Positions 15,230 to 24,263 of a stretch of DNA of 44,102 nt are shown here, piece by piece. The stretch is from an uncultured Clostridia bacterium (GTDB lineage Bacteria > Bacillota > Clostridia > Oscillospirales > Acutalibacteraceae), in assembly GCA_947584595.1 (NCBI GenBank), contig CANPWP010000031.1:1-44102 (forward strand), in the 5' to 3' direction. The first letter of the stretch is position 1. Each line of letters begins with the position of its first letter. The translations under genes were made by a program, and so were the position numbers. The notes under the pieces are model-generated. The model was not told where the DNA came from and searched no databases. It worked only from the letters and a program-made list of their open reading frames with translations.

Positions 15230-15544
15230 ATGTTAATTACAACAAGCAATTTTATTTCAGGCAGAAAATATCAGGAGTTGGGAATTGCTCAGGGAAATAC
15301 GGTTCAGAGCGTTCATTTCGGCAAGGATTTTATGGCAGGTCTTAAAACCATCGTTGGGGGAGAGCTTAAATCTTACAATGAAATGATGACAAAAGCAAGA
15401 AAAGTTGCAACAGACAGAATGATCGAAGACGCTCAAAATATGGGAGCAGACGCAGTTATCTGTATGCGTTATGCATCAAGTACTATTACACAAGGCGCTG
15501 CTGAAATTCTTGCTTACGGAACAGCGGTAAAGTTTGTTGACTGA
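15230..15544 (+). CDS. YbjQ/UPF0145-family protein
   Basis: This 104-residue protein matches the YbjQ family (heavy-metal-binding-like domain, DUF74), which forms pentameric rings and has no settled function. Typical patterns are the opening ITTSNFISGRKYQELG, the central GGELKSYNEMMTKAR, and DAQNMGADAVICMRYASS. Length is as expected. GGGGG lies about 8 nt before the ATG. It has its own promoter and terminator; the neighbours suggest no pathway. Confidence 0.9.
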   Translation: MLITTSNFISGRKYQELGIAQGNTVQSVHFGKDFMAGLKTIVGGELKSYNEMMTKARKVATDRMIEDAQNMGADAVICMRYASSTITQGAAEILAYGTAVKFVD

Positions 15545-15562
15545 TAATTAAAAATAAAGTTT

Positions 15563-15605
15563 CAGGGCTGTCTTAAAATGAATTAATTTGAGACAACCCT
15601 TTTTA
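15563..15605 (+). terminator. Terminator after ybjQ; hairpin of the GCTGTCTCAAAA family, copy 3
   Basis: AGGGCTGTCTTAAA pairs with TTTGAGACAACCCT (with G-T pairs) around a TGAATTAA-like loop and is followed by TTTTTA. The stem matches the hairpins at 11377 and 17361 although the genes are unrelated. Confidence 0.75.
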
Positions 15606-15681
15606 CATATTAGAAAATAAAAATTATTCTGACATTTTAAAATAAAAAATCCATTTTTATTAACAATTAAATACCCAATAC

Positions 15682-16410
15682 TTAATTTACAAGCATTTTT
15701 TTTATTTTATATACATCACCGTCCATAATTTTGTAATTACTTTTCAGTTTGCCTTTTATTTCAGGAGATATACTCTGATGTATATAAAGGCTGTCTATTC
15801 CAAAATCGGCCGCCCCTGATATGTCTGAAATATAATCGTTGCCAATCATTATGGACTCGTCTTTTTTAAGAAAGTATCTTTCAAACAAAATTTTATAGTA
15901 ATTTACATCAGGTTTCGAACATTCCTCATCTGAGCTTATGACAATTCCATCAAAGTATTTTTCCAGACCAAGCATTATAATTTCATTTTCAGTAAATGAA
16001 CGCTGTGCATTTGAAAGCAGATAGATCTTCTTTCCCTTTGCTTTTAATGTATCAAGCAAATCAATAACACCGTCATACAATTTAATATAAACGGTTGAAT
16101 AACATCTGAATACAGCCGCAGTTTCAAGTACCTGTGCCTTTGAAACTTTTATGTTCTTTTCTGTATATAATTTTCTGAAAACCTTTTCTATTTTAATATC
16201 AATAACGGTATAGCCTTTGTGTTTTTTATGTATTTTTACCTTTTCTTCTTTAACTAATCTTCCATAAGCGCTGTTTAATTCTTCGGGCGTATAAATTGCT
16301 CCCTTATATCCATACCACAGCGCCATCTTTTTCCACAAATCCATATCCCATTCGTTTGTATTAATATCAATTAAAGTTCCGTACAAATCAAAAATATAGT
16401 TTTTATACAT
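15682..16410 (-). CDS. HAD-family hydrolase (subfamily IA)
   Basis: This 242-residue protein carries the haloacid dehalogenase fold: motif I FDLYGTLIDI near residue 7, motif II YLLSNAQRSF, motif III with the conserved Lys in CSKPDVNYYKILF, and motif IV MIGNDYISDISGA. Motif I reads DLYGT, so the usual second Asp that acts as general acid in phosphatases is Tyr, as in L-2-haloacid dehalogenases. It may be a phosphatase with altered chemistry; the substrate is unknown. The start at 16410 follows GAGGTG by 6 nt. It is divergent from nth. Confidence 0.88.
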   Translation of the reverse strand: MYKNYIFDLYGTLIDINTNEWDMDLWKKMALWYGYKGAIYTPEELNSAYGRLVKEEKVKIHKKHKGYTVIDIKIEKVFRKLYTEKNIKVSKAQVLETAAVFRCYSTVYIKLYDGVIDLLDTLKAKGKKIYLLSNAQRSFTENEIIMLGLEKYFDGIVISSDEECSKPDVNYYKILFERYFLKKDESIMIGNDYISDISGAADFGIDSLYIHQSISPEIKGKLKSNYKIMDGDVYKIKKMLVN

Positions 16411-16511
16411 TATTGTCACCTCATATTGCCCATATTTTAACATACTTTTACCCTTTAATAAAGTATTTGATATTATTTTTATATATGTTACAATATATGA
16501 GAGGTGATATT

Positions 16512-17138
16512 ATGACCAAAAAGGAAATTGCACAAAGGGCGGTCGAGGCTTTAAAAAAGGAATATCCTGACGCAATATGCTCTTTGGAATATACAGACCC
16601 GCTTCAGCTTTTAGTAGCTACACGCCTTGCGGCACAATGTACAGACGCAAGGGTAAATATGGTAACTCCTGCTTTATTTGAGAGATTTAAAACTGTAGAC
16701 GATTTTGCAAATTCTACTCCTGAGAAGGTAGCCGAATACATAAAAAGCTGCGGCTTATATAAAACAAAATCAAAAGATATAGTAGCAATGGCAAAAGCTA
16801 TTAAAGAGAACTTTGGAGGTAAAGTTCCCGATAATATAGACGATCTTATCACTCTTCCCGGTATCGGAAGAAAGACCGCCAACCTGATTATGGGGGATAT
16901 TTACCACAAGCCTGCCGTTGTAGTTGACACACATTGTATCAGAATTACAAGAAGGCTGGGTTTACATGAACTTACCGACCAGAAGAAGATTGAATTTGCT
17001 TTAAAAAAAATTCTTCCACCTGATGAAAGCAGTGATTTTTGTCATAGGCTTGTACATCACGGCAGGGCCGTCTGTACCGCAAGGAAAGCAAAATGCGAAG
17101 AATGTTGTATGAGTGAATTTTGCAGAAAAAAGGATTGA
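16512..17138 (+). CDS. nth: Endonuclease III (DNA glycosylase/AP lyase)
   Basis: This 208-residue enzyme removes oxidised pyrimidines and cleaves abasic sites in base-excision repair. The helix-hairpin-helix LPGIGRKTANLIMG carries the catalytic Lys, and VVDTHCIRITRRLG the catalytic Asp. The C-terminal [4Fe-4S] motif is complete: C-x6-C-x2-C-x5-C in CTARKAKCEECCMSEFC. Length is typical. The ATG at 16512 follows GAGGTG by 6 nt. The gene is divergent from the HAD hydrolase with about 100 nt between the two starts. Confidence 0.95.
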   Translation: MTKKEIAQRAVEALKKEYPDAICSLEYTDPLQLLVATRLAAQCTDARVNMVTPALFERFKTVDDFANSTPEKVAEYIKSCGLYKTKSKDIVAMAKAIKENFGGKVPDNIDDLITLPGIGRKTANLIMGDIYHKPAVVVDTHCIRITRRLGLHELTDQKKIEFALKKILPPDESSDFCHRLVHHGRAVCTARKAKCEECCMSEFCRKKD

Positions 17139-17360
17139 TCTCATGGTATATTTTATTTATGTTATGCGGAAAAATACGGAAAAAATAAATGAAAAATGTA
17201 TTTTAAAAATTTAGACATTCGCTCTCTTTGCATTTATATTTTGTAATACTTCATAATGTTTTTTTATTTTTTGCAGTTTGTATTTTTATTTTCAAACTTG
17301 CACTTTTTATGGCATAAAAGAAAACAGAAAGTTAAAAATACTTGATAAAGCGTAAGAAAA

Positions 17361-17407
17361 AATTGCTGTCTCAAAATTAATTCGTTTTGAGACAGCAATT
17401 TTTTGTT
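17361..17407 (+). terminator. Perfect hairpin of the GCTGTCTCAAAA family, copy 4
   Basis: AATTGCTGTCTCAAAA (17361-17376) pairs perfectly with TTTTGAGACAGCAATT (17385-17400), followed by TTTTTTGTTTTTG. Read on the minus strand its loop is CGAATTAA, the same as in copy 2, so it is inverted. It abuts a solo IS end at 17402. The preceding 17139-17360 is very AT-rich and holds nothing I can name. Confidence 0.75.
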
Positions 17408-17493
17408 TTTGTTTCACAACTTAACTGTAACACAGAGGTTTTCTATTCGCTATCCTTTTTTTATTTACTGTAACACATCAATTGTAATCCTAC
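17402..17493 (-). mobile_element. Second solo left end of the border IS
   Basis: The minus strand reads TGTAGGATTACAATTGATGT then GTTACAGTAAAT, and continues through ATAGCGAATAG and CTCTGTGTTACAGTTAAG to GTGAAACAAAAACA, matching 12529-12617 closely. It stops before the ribosome site and transposase start. TAATCCTACA is tandemly duplicated just outside the end (about 17485-17504). Confidence 0.65.
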
Positions 17494-17523
17494 ATAATCC
17501 TACATTTAATTAAATAATAAATG

Positions 17524-17552
17524 TTGACATCTCAATTTATGTTTGTTATAAT
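17524..17552 (+). promoter_or_regulatory. Promoter of the valS T-box leader
   Basis: TTGACA at 17524-17529 and TATAAT at 17547-17552 are separated by exactly 17 nt, a perfect sigma-A promoter. The T-box leader starts just after it. Confidence 0.85.
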
Positions 17553-17559
17553 TTTCAGC

Positions 17560-17850
17560 AGAATATGTTACAGGCGTTGACAGGGAGTAGTACCCGTAGG
17601 CTTTTGCAAAGAGAGAAGATGGTTGGTGTAAATCTTCGTAAAATCTTCGGAGGAAGTAGCCCTTGAGCTTTGGACTGAACGGATTTAAAGTTTTTGATAA
17701 TCTCAGTAGATTCCAACGGAAGCCCGCCGTTACAGGGGACGCAATATAAAGGTTAAACTTCGTATTGCAGAGTGCAGATTTTTCTGAATTTAGGTGGTAC
17801 CACGGATTTAATTCGCCCTAAGCTTTTAGTAAGCTTAGGGTGTTTTTAGT
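17560..17850 (+). promoter_or_regulatory. T-box riboswitch controlling valS, specifier GUA (valine)
   Basis: The leader has an AG-box-like AGAGA followed by GGTTGGTGTAAATC, a specifier context GGAA-GTA-GCCC with the valine codon GTA at 17656-17658, and the T-box AGGTGGTACCACGG at 17792-17805. The T-box bulge TGGT would pair with an ACCA tRNA end (discriminator A, as in tRNA-Val). A terminator follows: CCCTAAGCTT (17816-17825) paired with AAGCTTAGGG (17831-17840) and a T tract. Uncharged tRNA-Val is expected to favour the antiterminator and switch valS on. Confidence 0.92.
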
Positions 17851-17922
17851 TTCAGAAAAAAGCGTCGGTAACTGATGAAAACACAAAATCAAATTTCAAT
17901 ATAAGAAGAAAGGAAGATTTTT

Positions 17923-20544
17923 ATGGCAAAGGAATTGGCAAAATCATATGATCCAAGCGAATTTGAAGACAGAATTTATGATTTCTGGCTAAAGGGAAAC
18001 TATTTTCACGCAAAAGTGGATGAAGATAAAAAGCCTTATACGATAGTCATGCCTCCTCCGAACATTACAGGTCAGCTCCATATGGGTCACGCTCTTGACG
18101 AAACCTTGCAAGATATCCTTATCCGCTGGAGAAGAATGCAGGGTTATTCTGCACTCTGGCTTCCAGGAACAGACCATGCTTCAATTGCAACAGAAGCAAA
18201 AATCGTTGAAGCCATGCGTAAAGAGGGCATAACAAAAGAAGATTTAGGAAGAGAAAAATTTCTTGAGCGTGCATGGGAATGGAAAAAGGAATACGGCGGA
18301 AGAATTACAGACCAGCTTAAAAAGTTAGGTTCAAGCTGTGATTGGGAGCGAGAACGCTTTACAATGGACGAGGGCTGTTCTAAGGCTGTAAAGGAAGTAT
18401 TTATAAAGCTGTATGAAAAAGGTCTTATTTACAGAGGAGAGCGTATAATCAACTGGTGTCCTCATTGCTGTACTTCCATTTCAGACGCAGAAGTAGATTT
18501 TGCAGAGCAGGAGGGTTCATTCTGGCATTTAAGATATCCTCTTACAGACGGTTCAGGCTATGTAGAGCTTGCAACAACAAGACCCGAAACACTTTTAGGC
18601 GATACGGCAGTTGCGGTTCACCCTGATGATGAAAGATACAAGGATTTTGTAGGAAAAACCGTCACCCTGCCAATCGTAGGCAGAGAGATCCCCGTTGTTG
18701 CAGATGAATATGTTGAGCAGGATTTCGGAACAGGTGTTGTAAAAATTACTCCTGCTCACGACCCTAACGACTTTGAGGTTGGATTAAGACACAACCTGCC
18801 TGTTATAAACGTAATGGACGATACTGCCGTTATGAATGAAAATGCAGGCAAATATCAGGGTATGGACAGATACGAGTGCAGAAAAGCCATTGTCAAGGAC
18901 CTTGAAGAGGGCGGATTTTTAGTTAAAATAGAGCCTATAAAACATAATGTAGGCACCTGTTACCGCTGTAAAACAACAGTTGAGCCGAGAGTTTCAAAAC
19001 AGTGGTTTGTTAAAATGGAGCCGTTGGCTAAACCTGCCATTGAATGTGTAAAAACGGGTAAAACCAAGTTTATTCCCGAAAGATTTGAAAAAGTCTACTT
19101 CCATTGGATGGAAAATATAAAGGACTGGTGTATTTCACGTCAGTTATGGTGGGGACACAGAATTCCTGCATGGTACTGTCAGGATTGCGGAGAAATTATC
19201 GTATCTGCCGATACTCCCCATACCTGCCCGAAGTGTAACAGTACAAACCTGAAACAGGACGAGGATACTCTCGACACATGGTTTTCATCAGCCTTGTGGC
19301 CGTTCAGTACACTTGGCTGGCCTGAAAAAACAAAAGAGCTCGAGTATTTTTACCCTACCAACACCCTTGTAACGGGATATGATATTATTTTCTTCTGGGT
19401 TGCAAGAATGATTTTTTCTGCCTGTGAGCATACAGAAAGTCAGCCCTTTGATACTGTTTTCATTCACGGTATTGTGAGAGATGAAAAGGGTATTAAGATG
19501 TCTAAATCTTTAGGCAACGGCATTGACCCCCTTGAAATTATAAAGATGTACGGTGCGGACGCATTAAGACTTTTCCTTGCAACAGGCAACTCTCCGGGAA
19601 ATGATATGCGTTTCTCGGATAAAAAGGTAGAGTCTTGCAGAAATTTTGCAAATAAACTTTGGAATGCATCACGTTTTGTTCATATGAACATTGATGATTA
19701 TGATGTTAAGAACCAGCTACCCGATGACCTTACAACAGAGGATAAGTGGATCATTTCAACAATTAATAATGTTGCAAAGGAAATTAACGAGAATCTTGAT
19801 AAATTTGAGCTTGGTATAGCGGTCCAGAAAATTTATGATTTCACTTGGGATTATTACTGCGATTGGTATATTGAGTTTACAAAGCCAAGACTTCAGGGGA
19901 AAGGTAAAGACGCTGAAAATGCCCGTCAGGTGCTTGTTTGGGTACTTGACCAAACCTTGCGTTTGCTCCACCCCTTTATGCCGTATATAACAGAAGAAAT
20001 TTGGCAGACCATTCCCCACACAGGCGAAACAATAATGCTTGCAAAATATCCCGAATATAAAGAGGAATTAAATTTTGCAGATTCAACTGCTCAAATGGAA
20101 AAAATTATTGAAGCAATCAAAGCTATTCGAAACAGACGTCAGGAGATGAATGTTCCTCCGTCAAAGAAGGCAAAGATTTATATTGCAACGGAATTTAAGG
20201 ATACATTTAAGCAGGGAGAAAAATTTATCTGCAAAATGGCATCGGCAAGCGGGGTTGAACTTGGCGACAGCTTTAACCTTGAGGGTGCAGTTACAATTGT
20301 AACGGGAAGTGCAAAAATTTATATTCCAATGGATGAGCTTGTAGACAAAAAAGCAGAGCTTGAAAGACTTAATAAAGAGCTTGCACAGGTTGAAAAACGT
20401 CTTGCACAAAGCGAGGGAAAACTGAATAATCAGGGCTTTGTTTCAAAAGCGCCTGCCGATGTTATTGAAAAGGTTAAAGGACAGGCAGAAAAGGAAAGAG
20501 AAAAAATCGCTCTTATCAAAGCTGCAATAGAGGCATTAAATTAA
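17923..20544 (+). CDS. valS: Valine--tRNA ligase
   Basis: This 873-residue class I aminoacyl-tRNA synthetase charges tRNA-Val. Signatures are [15 protein letters not shown] at 44-58 (HIGH box) and KMSKS near residue 525. The CP1 editing domain includes [19 protein letters not shown]. The anticodon-binding domain contains [11 protein letters not shown] and [14 protein letters not shown]. The C-terminal 70 residues are the charged coiled-coil arm typical of ValRS. Length is normal. AAGGAAG lies 7 nt before the ATG. Expression is controlled by the T-box leader just upstream, and a strong terminator follows, so it is a single-gene unit. Confidence 0.98.
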   Translation: MAKELAKSYDPSEFEDRIYDFWLKGNYFHAKVDEDKKPYTIVMPPPNITGQLHMGHALDETLQDILIRWRRMQGYSALWLPGTDHASIATEAKIVEAMRKEGITKEDLGREKFLERAWEWKKEYGGRITDQLKKLGSSCDWERERFTMDEGCSKAVKEVFIKLYEKGLIYRGERIINWCPHCCTSISDAEVDFAEQEGSFWHLRYPLTDGSGYVELATTRPETLLGDTAVAVHPDDERYKDFVGKTVTLPIVGREIPVVADEYVEQDFGTGVVKITPAHDPNDFEVGLRHNLPVINVMDDTAVMNENAGKYQGMDRYECRKAIVKDLEEGGFLVKIEPIKHNVGTCYRCKTTVEPRVSKQWFVKMEPLAKPAIECVKTGKTKFIPERFEKVYFHWMENIKDWCISRQLWWGHRIPAWYCQDCGEIIVSADTPHTCPKCNSTNLKQDEDTLDTWFSSALWPFSTLGWPEKTKELEYFYPTNTLVTGYDIIFFWVARMIFSACEHTESQPFDTVFIHGIVRDEKGIKMSKSLGNGIDPLEIIKMYGADALRLFLATGNSPGNDMRFSDKKVESCRNFANKLWNASRFVHMNIDDYDVKNQLPDDLTTEDKWIISTINNVAKEINENLDKFELGIAVQKIYDFTWDYYCDWYIEFTKPRLQGKGKDAENARQVLVWVLDQTLRLLHPFMPYITEEIWQTIPHTGETIMLAKYPEYKEELNFADSTAQMEKIIEAIKAIRNRRQEMNVPPSKKAKIYIATEFKDTFKQGEKFICKMASASGVELGDSFNLEGAVTIVTGSAKIYIPMDELVDKKAELERLNKELAQVEKRLAQSEGKLNNQGFVSKAPADVIEKVKGQAEKEREKIALIKAAIEALN

Positions 20545-20555
20545 ACCAAACATTC

Positions 20556-20593
20556 CCTGCCGAAAAAACTTGTATTTTTTCGGCAGGTTTTTT
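20556..20593 (+). terminator. Terminator of valS
   Basis: CCTGCCGAAAAA pairs perfectly with TTTTTCGGCAGG across a short loop, followed by TTTTTT. Confidence 0.9.
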
Positions 20594-20635
20594 ATTTGCT
20601 GCACATTATGGAAAATAGTGTCTTTGTTTGAAATG

Positions 20636-20664
20636 TTGACTTAAAAATGCTTTTGATGTAAAAT
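20636..20664 (+). promoter_or_regulatory. Promoter of the LRR-dockerin gene
   Basis: TTGACT at 20636-20641 and TAAAAT at 20659-20664 are 17 nt apart, and the ATG follows 40 nt later. Confidence 0.7.
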
Positions 20665-20704
20665 GAAATCGACAATTATACAAAGTTATAAGGAGGAAAA
20701 GGAT

Positions 20705-22435
20705 ATGAAGCATACAATAAAAATAGTTTTAGCCCCTGTGCTTGCAATGCTTATAATATTAAGCTCTGTTGCTGTGTACTCTTTTACCGTATCGGCCGTA
20801 ACAAGCGGAGATTTTGAATATGAAGTGCTTACAAACGGAACGGCAGAAATAACAAAATATACAGGTTCTGCGTCAGACTTAAATGTTCCCGCAGAAATTG
20901 CCGGACATTCTGTTACAAGCATTGGCAAACAAGCGTTTTACGGTTGTTCAGTCCTTGTAAATATAACAATTTCTGATAGCATTACTAATATTTCAAATAA
21001 TGCATTTTATAATTGCAGAGATCTTGTAAATATATATGTATCGAAAAAAAACACAGCTTTTGCAGATGTAGACGGCGTATTATTTAATAAGTCCTTGACT
21101 AAAATAATAAGATACCCCGAGGGTAAAAAACAAAGTGACTATGTTATTCCAAGCAGCGTTACAGAAATAGGTGAATATGCATTTTATAATAATGAGGGAC
21201 TTAAAAACATAACCATTCCAAACAGTGTTTCCCTTGTCGGTTTCGGTGCATTTGATAATACGGCATGGTATGACAGCCAGATGAACGGTGTAGTTTATGC
21301 AGGTAAGAACGCTTATAAATTTAAAGGTGAAATGCCGCAAGGTGCATATATATTATTAGAGCAGGGCATTAAAAGCATTACAGATAATGCATTTGCAGAT
21401 TTTACAAGACTTTCAGGCATATCGATTCCCGGAAGTGTAACAAATATAGGTAAAAATGCGTTTAACGGCTGCACAGGTCTTTCAAATATAACAATTCCCG
21501 GCAGTATTACAAATGTTGGTATTAATGCATTTAATAATACAGCGTGGTATAACAGTCAGCCCGACGGAATAGTTTATGTAGGAAAGGCAGTCTATAAATA
21601 TAAGGGAGAAATGCCTGAAAACACCTCTGTAACATTACAAAACGGAACAAAAAGTATTACAGACAGTGCATTTGAAAATAACAGCAACCTAAAGGGTATA
21701 ACGATTTCCGACAGTGTTACAAGTATCGGATACAATACATTCCTTAATTGTACAGCACTTGAAGCTGTAACAATTCCCAATAGTATTACTAATATCGGAA
21801 CGTCAGTATTTGAGTCATGTACAAGCCTTAAGAATGTAACGATTCCCGAAAGCGTAACAAATATCGGTGCGTCAGCATTTGCATATACGGGACTTGAAAG
21901 CGTAACGATTCCAAGCAGGGTTACAACTATCGGAGACAAAGCATTTTATAATTGCACAGGTCTTACCGGTGTAACAATTCCCGGAAGCGTTACCGAAATA
22001 GGCATTTATGCTTTTGGATATTATAATAATTCAGATATAAATACAAAAATTGAAAACTTTACTGTTACAGGTTACGCAGAAACAGCCGCAGAAGCTTATG
22101 CAAATGAAAACGGGTTTAAGTTTATAACGCTTGGTAAACCGCCTGTAACGGAACCGCCTACAACAGATCCAACAGAACCGCCTACAACAACAGAACCTCC
22201 TACGACAACAGAACCGCCAACAACGGAAACTACACAGCCCCCGCTGAAACTTATCGGTGATGCAGACGGTGACGGAGAAGTAACTGTTAAAGACGTAACT
22301 TATATACAGCTTTATTTGGCAAATTTGTTGAGTGAGGACAATATTGATTTAACTGTTTGTGATGTTGATAACGACAGTGATATAAATGTTAAGGACGCTA
22401 CATATATCCAACTTCAACTTGCGAACCTGCTTTAA
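20705..22435 (+). CDS. Secreted BspA-type leucine-rich repeat protein with a type I dockerin
   Basis: This 576-residue secreted protein starts at the ATG after AAGGAGG. Residues 1-30 form a signal peptide (KIVLAPVLAMLIILSSVAVY). About 14 LRR_5/BspA repeats follow, of the form ITIPxSVTxIGxxAFxxCxxL, to about residue 475. A 93-residue block is duplicated in tandem (the NTAWY...KGEMP segments at 21251 and 21530). A Pro/Thr linker (about 479-512) then leads to a type I dockerin (514-575) with two calcium-binding loops, DADGDGEVTVKD and DVDNDSDINVKD, each followed by a YIQL helix. It should dock to a cohesin on a cell-surface scaffold. The LRR part probably binds a protein or polymer ligand. No enzyme domain is present. 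Confidence 0.9.
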   Translation: MKHTIKIVLAPVLAMLIILSSVAVYSFTVSAVTSGDFEYEVLTNGTAEITKYTGSASDLNVPAEIAGHSVTSIGKQAFYGCSVLVNITISDSITNISNNAFYNCRDLVNIYVSKKNTAFADVDGVLFNKSLTKIIRYPEGKKQSDYVIPSSVTEIGEYAFYNNEGLKNITIPNSVSLVGFGAFDNTAWYDSQMNGVVYAGKNAYKFKGEMPQGAYILLEQGIKSITDNAFADFTRLSGISIPGSVTNIGKNAFNGCTGLSNITIPGSITNVGINAFNNTAWYNSQPDGIVYVGKAVYKYKGEMPENTSVTLQNGTKSITDSAFENNSNLKGITISDSVTSIGYNTFLNCTALEAVTIPNSITNIGTSVFESCTSLKNVTIPESVTNIGASAFAYTGLESVTIPSRVTTIGDKAFYNCTGLTGVTIPGSVTEIGIYAFGYYNNSDINTKIENFTVTGYAETAAEAYANENGFKFITLGKPPVTEPPTTDPTEPPTTTEPPTTTEPPTTETTQPPLKLIGDADGDGEVTVKDVTYIQLYLANLLSEDNIDLTVCDVDNDSDINVKDATYIQLQLANLL

Positions 22436-22478
22436 GGTTAATTTGAATTTATAAAAACAAATATAATACTAAACAGAG

Positions 22479-22508
22479 AAACTGCCTCACATTTCGTGGG
22501 GCAGTTTT
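22479..22508 (+). terminator. Terminator between the convergent dockerin and birA genes
   Basis: AAACTGCCTCAC pairs with GTGGGGCAGTTT (one mismatch) across ATTTC. It can serve both the plus-strand dockerin gene and minus-strand birA. Confidence 0.7.
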
Positions 22509-22519
22509 GATTATGTTTA

Positions 22520-23488
22520 TTAATAAATTCCCTGAATTATGACCTCGCCTGAATTTACGGTTATAAGAGAATTATCTTCAGATTCAACCTCAAGCTCTCC
22601 CCTTGTGTTTACATTAATTGCAGTCCCTTTTATTTTTCTGCCGCCTTTACAGCAGGTAACTTTTCTGCCTATTGTTGCACAGAGGTTTTTATAATCTTCA
22701 AGGTTTGTTTCATTTATTTTGTAATTGCTTTTTGTAAGCTCAGTTTCAAGATGTTTTAAAACAAGCGATAAAAATTTATTTTTGTCAATCTTTTTGCCTG
22801 TTTCAAGATATAAAGATGTCGCTTTGCTTTTTACTTCTTCGGGAAATTCAGTTTGGTCTGTGTTTATGCCGATTCCTATTACAATAAATTCAACTGCGTC
22901 AAATTCAGCGCTCATTTCAGTTAAAATTCCAACCAGCTTTTTGTTGTTTACAATAACGTCATTGGGCCATTTTATTTTGCAGTCAATATTGCAATAATCC
23001 CTGATTGCCTTGCAGACAGCCAATCCCGCAACAGGAGTAATTCCCGATACCTCCATTGGTGAAAGCTGAGGTCTTAATAAAACGGAAAAGTAAATGTTTT
23101 CGTCTTTTTCAGATACCCATTTTCTGCCCAGCCTGCCTTTTCCGGCAGTTTGCTCTCTTGCTGCTGCGACTGTTCCGTTTTTACCGTCTTTATGTCCGAG
23201 CACTTTTAAATAATCATTAGTTGAGCCAATTGTATCAAGAACAATCATATTTTTTCCTATAAACTCGGTTTCCAAAATATTATCAAGCACCTGCTTATTT
23301 AAAGACTTTGGATAATCAATAATTTTATATCCCTTGTTTGTAACGGAGTCAATAACAAAGCCCTGTTGTTTAAGAGAATTTATTGCTTTCCATACAGCCT
23401 GACGGGATACATTCAGCTTTTTTGATATTTCTTGACCCGATATGTAGTCCTTTGAACTTTGTAATATTTTAAATACTTTTTCGTTCAT
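22520..23488 (-). CDS. birA: Bifunctional biotin--protein ligase / biotin operon repressor
   Basis: This 322-residue protein joins biotin to carboxylase carrier domains and probably represses biotin genes. An N-terminal winged HTH (about 1-60) reads KILQSSKDYISGQEISKKLN then VSRQAVWKAINSLK. The catalytic domain carries the biotinyl-AMP loop GRLGRKWVS near residue 118, KWPNDVIVNNKKLVGIL and GIGINT. A C-terminal SH3-like domain follows. GGTGG precedes the ATG. The next minus-strand gene upstream is the ECF S component, separated by a terminator, so the two are probably separate units. No biotin synthesis genes are visible. Confidence 0.95.
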   Translation of the reverse strand: MNEKVFKILQSSKDYISGQEISKKLNVSRQAVWKAINSLKQQGFVIDSVTNKGYKIIDYPKSLNKQVLDNILETEFIGKNMIVLDTIGSTNDYLKVLGHKDGKNGTVAAAREQTAGKGRLGRKWVSEKDENIYFSVLLRPQLSPMEVSGITPVAGLAVCKAIRDYCNIDCKIKWPNDVIVNNKKLVGILTEMSAEFDAVEFIVIGIGINTDQTEFPEEVKSKATSLYLETGKKIDKNKFLSLVLKHLETELTKSNYKINETNLEDYKNLCATIGRKVTCCKGGRKIKGTAINVNTRGELEVESEDNSLITVNSGEVIIQGIY

Positions 23489-23502
23489 TATACCACCGTT
23501 TT

Positions 23503-23533
23503 TTAAAAAATTGGGGCGGAATAGATCCGCCCT
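23503..23533 (-). terminator. Terminator of the ECF S-component gene
   Basis: GGGCGGA (23514-23520) pairs with TCCGCCC (23526-23532); the minus strand continues AATTTTTTAAAA. It separates this gene from birA. Confidence 0.8.
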
Positions 23534-23555
23534 TAAGTATTGTAAAGTTTACTGT

Positions 23556-24149
23556 TTAAGCCTTGTTAGCTTTTATTGCATTGATAATTCTTACTATAAT
23601 GGGACTTACAACCATATTGACCCCTAACTCAACAAGAAAGTTGATCCCTGTCAGAGAGAATATCACATAAAATAAGATATCGCTTCCGCCTGCCCATTCC
23701 TGAAGCAGTGGTCTGAAGCAAGTAATTAAACCCAAAATAAAAATACCGGTGTTTACAATGGGCGCTGCAATTGCTGCTACAACAGTACCTGCAATAACAT
23801 TTTTTTTACTTATAGCACGATACAATAAACCGGCTACAAATCCGGCAGCTGAACCTTTGAGCATACATACAACTATGCAAATAAACGGATTTGCATTCCA
23901 TACCATTGCACCGCCTAAATCTACTCCAAAGATACACATAGCAATAACGACAACGCTGAACACTGCACCCAAATACGCCCCTGCACCGGCACCGTAAAGG
24001 GCTGCACCGATTATTATGGGAATCAGCGTCAATGTAATTGCAAACGGCTTTGTTGGGAAGTAGGTTGTCACGATCTGGAGCACAATAATAATTGCGGTCA
24101 GAATTCCAAGTCCTACCAGTTTGTACACTTTTTGTTTATTAGTTGACAT
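23556..24149 (-). CDS. ECF transporter S component, probably for pantothenate
   Basis: This 197-residue membrane protein has about six hydrophobic segments. Its N-terminal region, with FPTKPFAITLTLIPIIIGAA and LYGAGAGAYLGAVFS, is typical of ECF vitamin-uptake S components. It would work with a shared energising module not in this window. The BioY signature is absent, so biotin is less likely despite birA nearby. The neighbour coaX, which phosphorylates pantothenate, favours pantothenate; this is inference from context. AGGAGG lies 6 nt before the ATG. A hairpin directly upstream of the ribosome site may affect translation. Confidence 0.75.
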   Translation of the reverse strand: MSTNKQKVYKLVGLGILTAIIIVLQIVTTYFPTKPFAITLTLIPIIIGAALYGAGAGAYLGAVFSVVVIAMCIFGVDLGGAMVWNANPFICIVVCMLKGSAAGFVAGLLYRAISKKNVIAGTVVAAIAAPIVNTGIFILGLITCFRPLLQEWAGGSDILFYVIFSLTGINFLVELGVNMVVSPIIVRIINAIKANKA

Positions 24150-24163
24150 AAAAACCTCCTGCT

Positions 24164-24194
24164 GTTTCCCCGACTCATTTATCTCGGGTGAAAC
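24164..24194 (-). promoter_or_regulatory. Hairpin just upstream of the ECF S-component ribosome site
   Basis: On the minus strand GTTTCACCCGA pairs with TCGGGGAAAC with one A-G mismatch in the stem and a 10-nt loop. The ribosome site AGGAGG follows 3 nt later. It could be a translational control element. The single stem with an interrupted A recalls the pan motif seen upstream of pantothenate genes, but I cannot verify this. Confidence 0.35.
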
Positions 24195-24263
24195 GCAAAT
24201 TTATTTACAAAGAGCATAAAGCTCATTGCATTCATTTAGACAAATTTTTTAAATTTTTATAAA

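Noticed and set aside
23556..24149. BioY biotin transporter
   Set aside because: Next to birA, but typical BioY motifs are absent and the gene pairs better with coaX.
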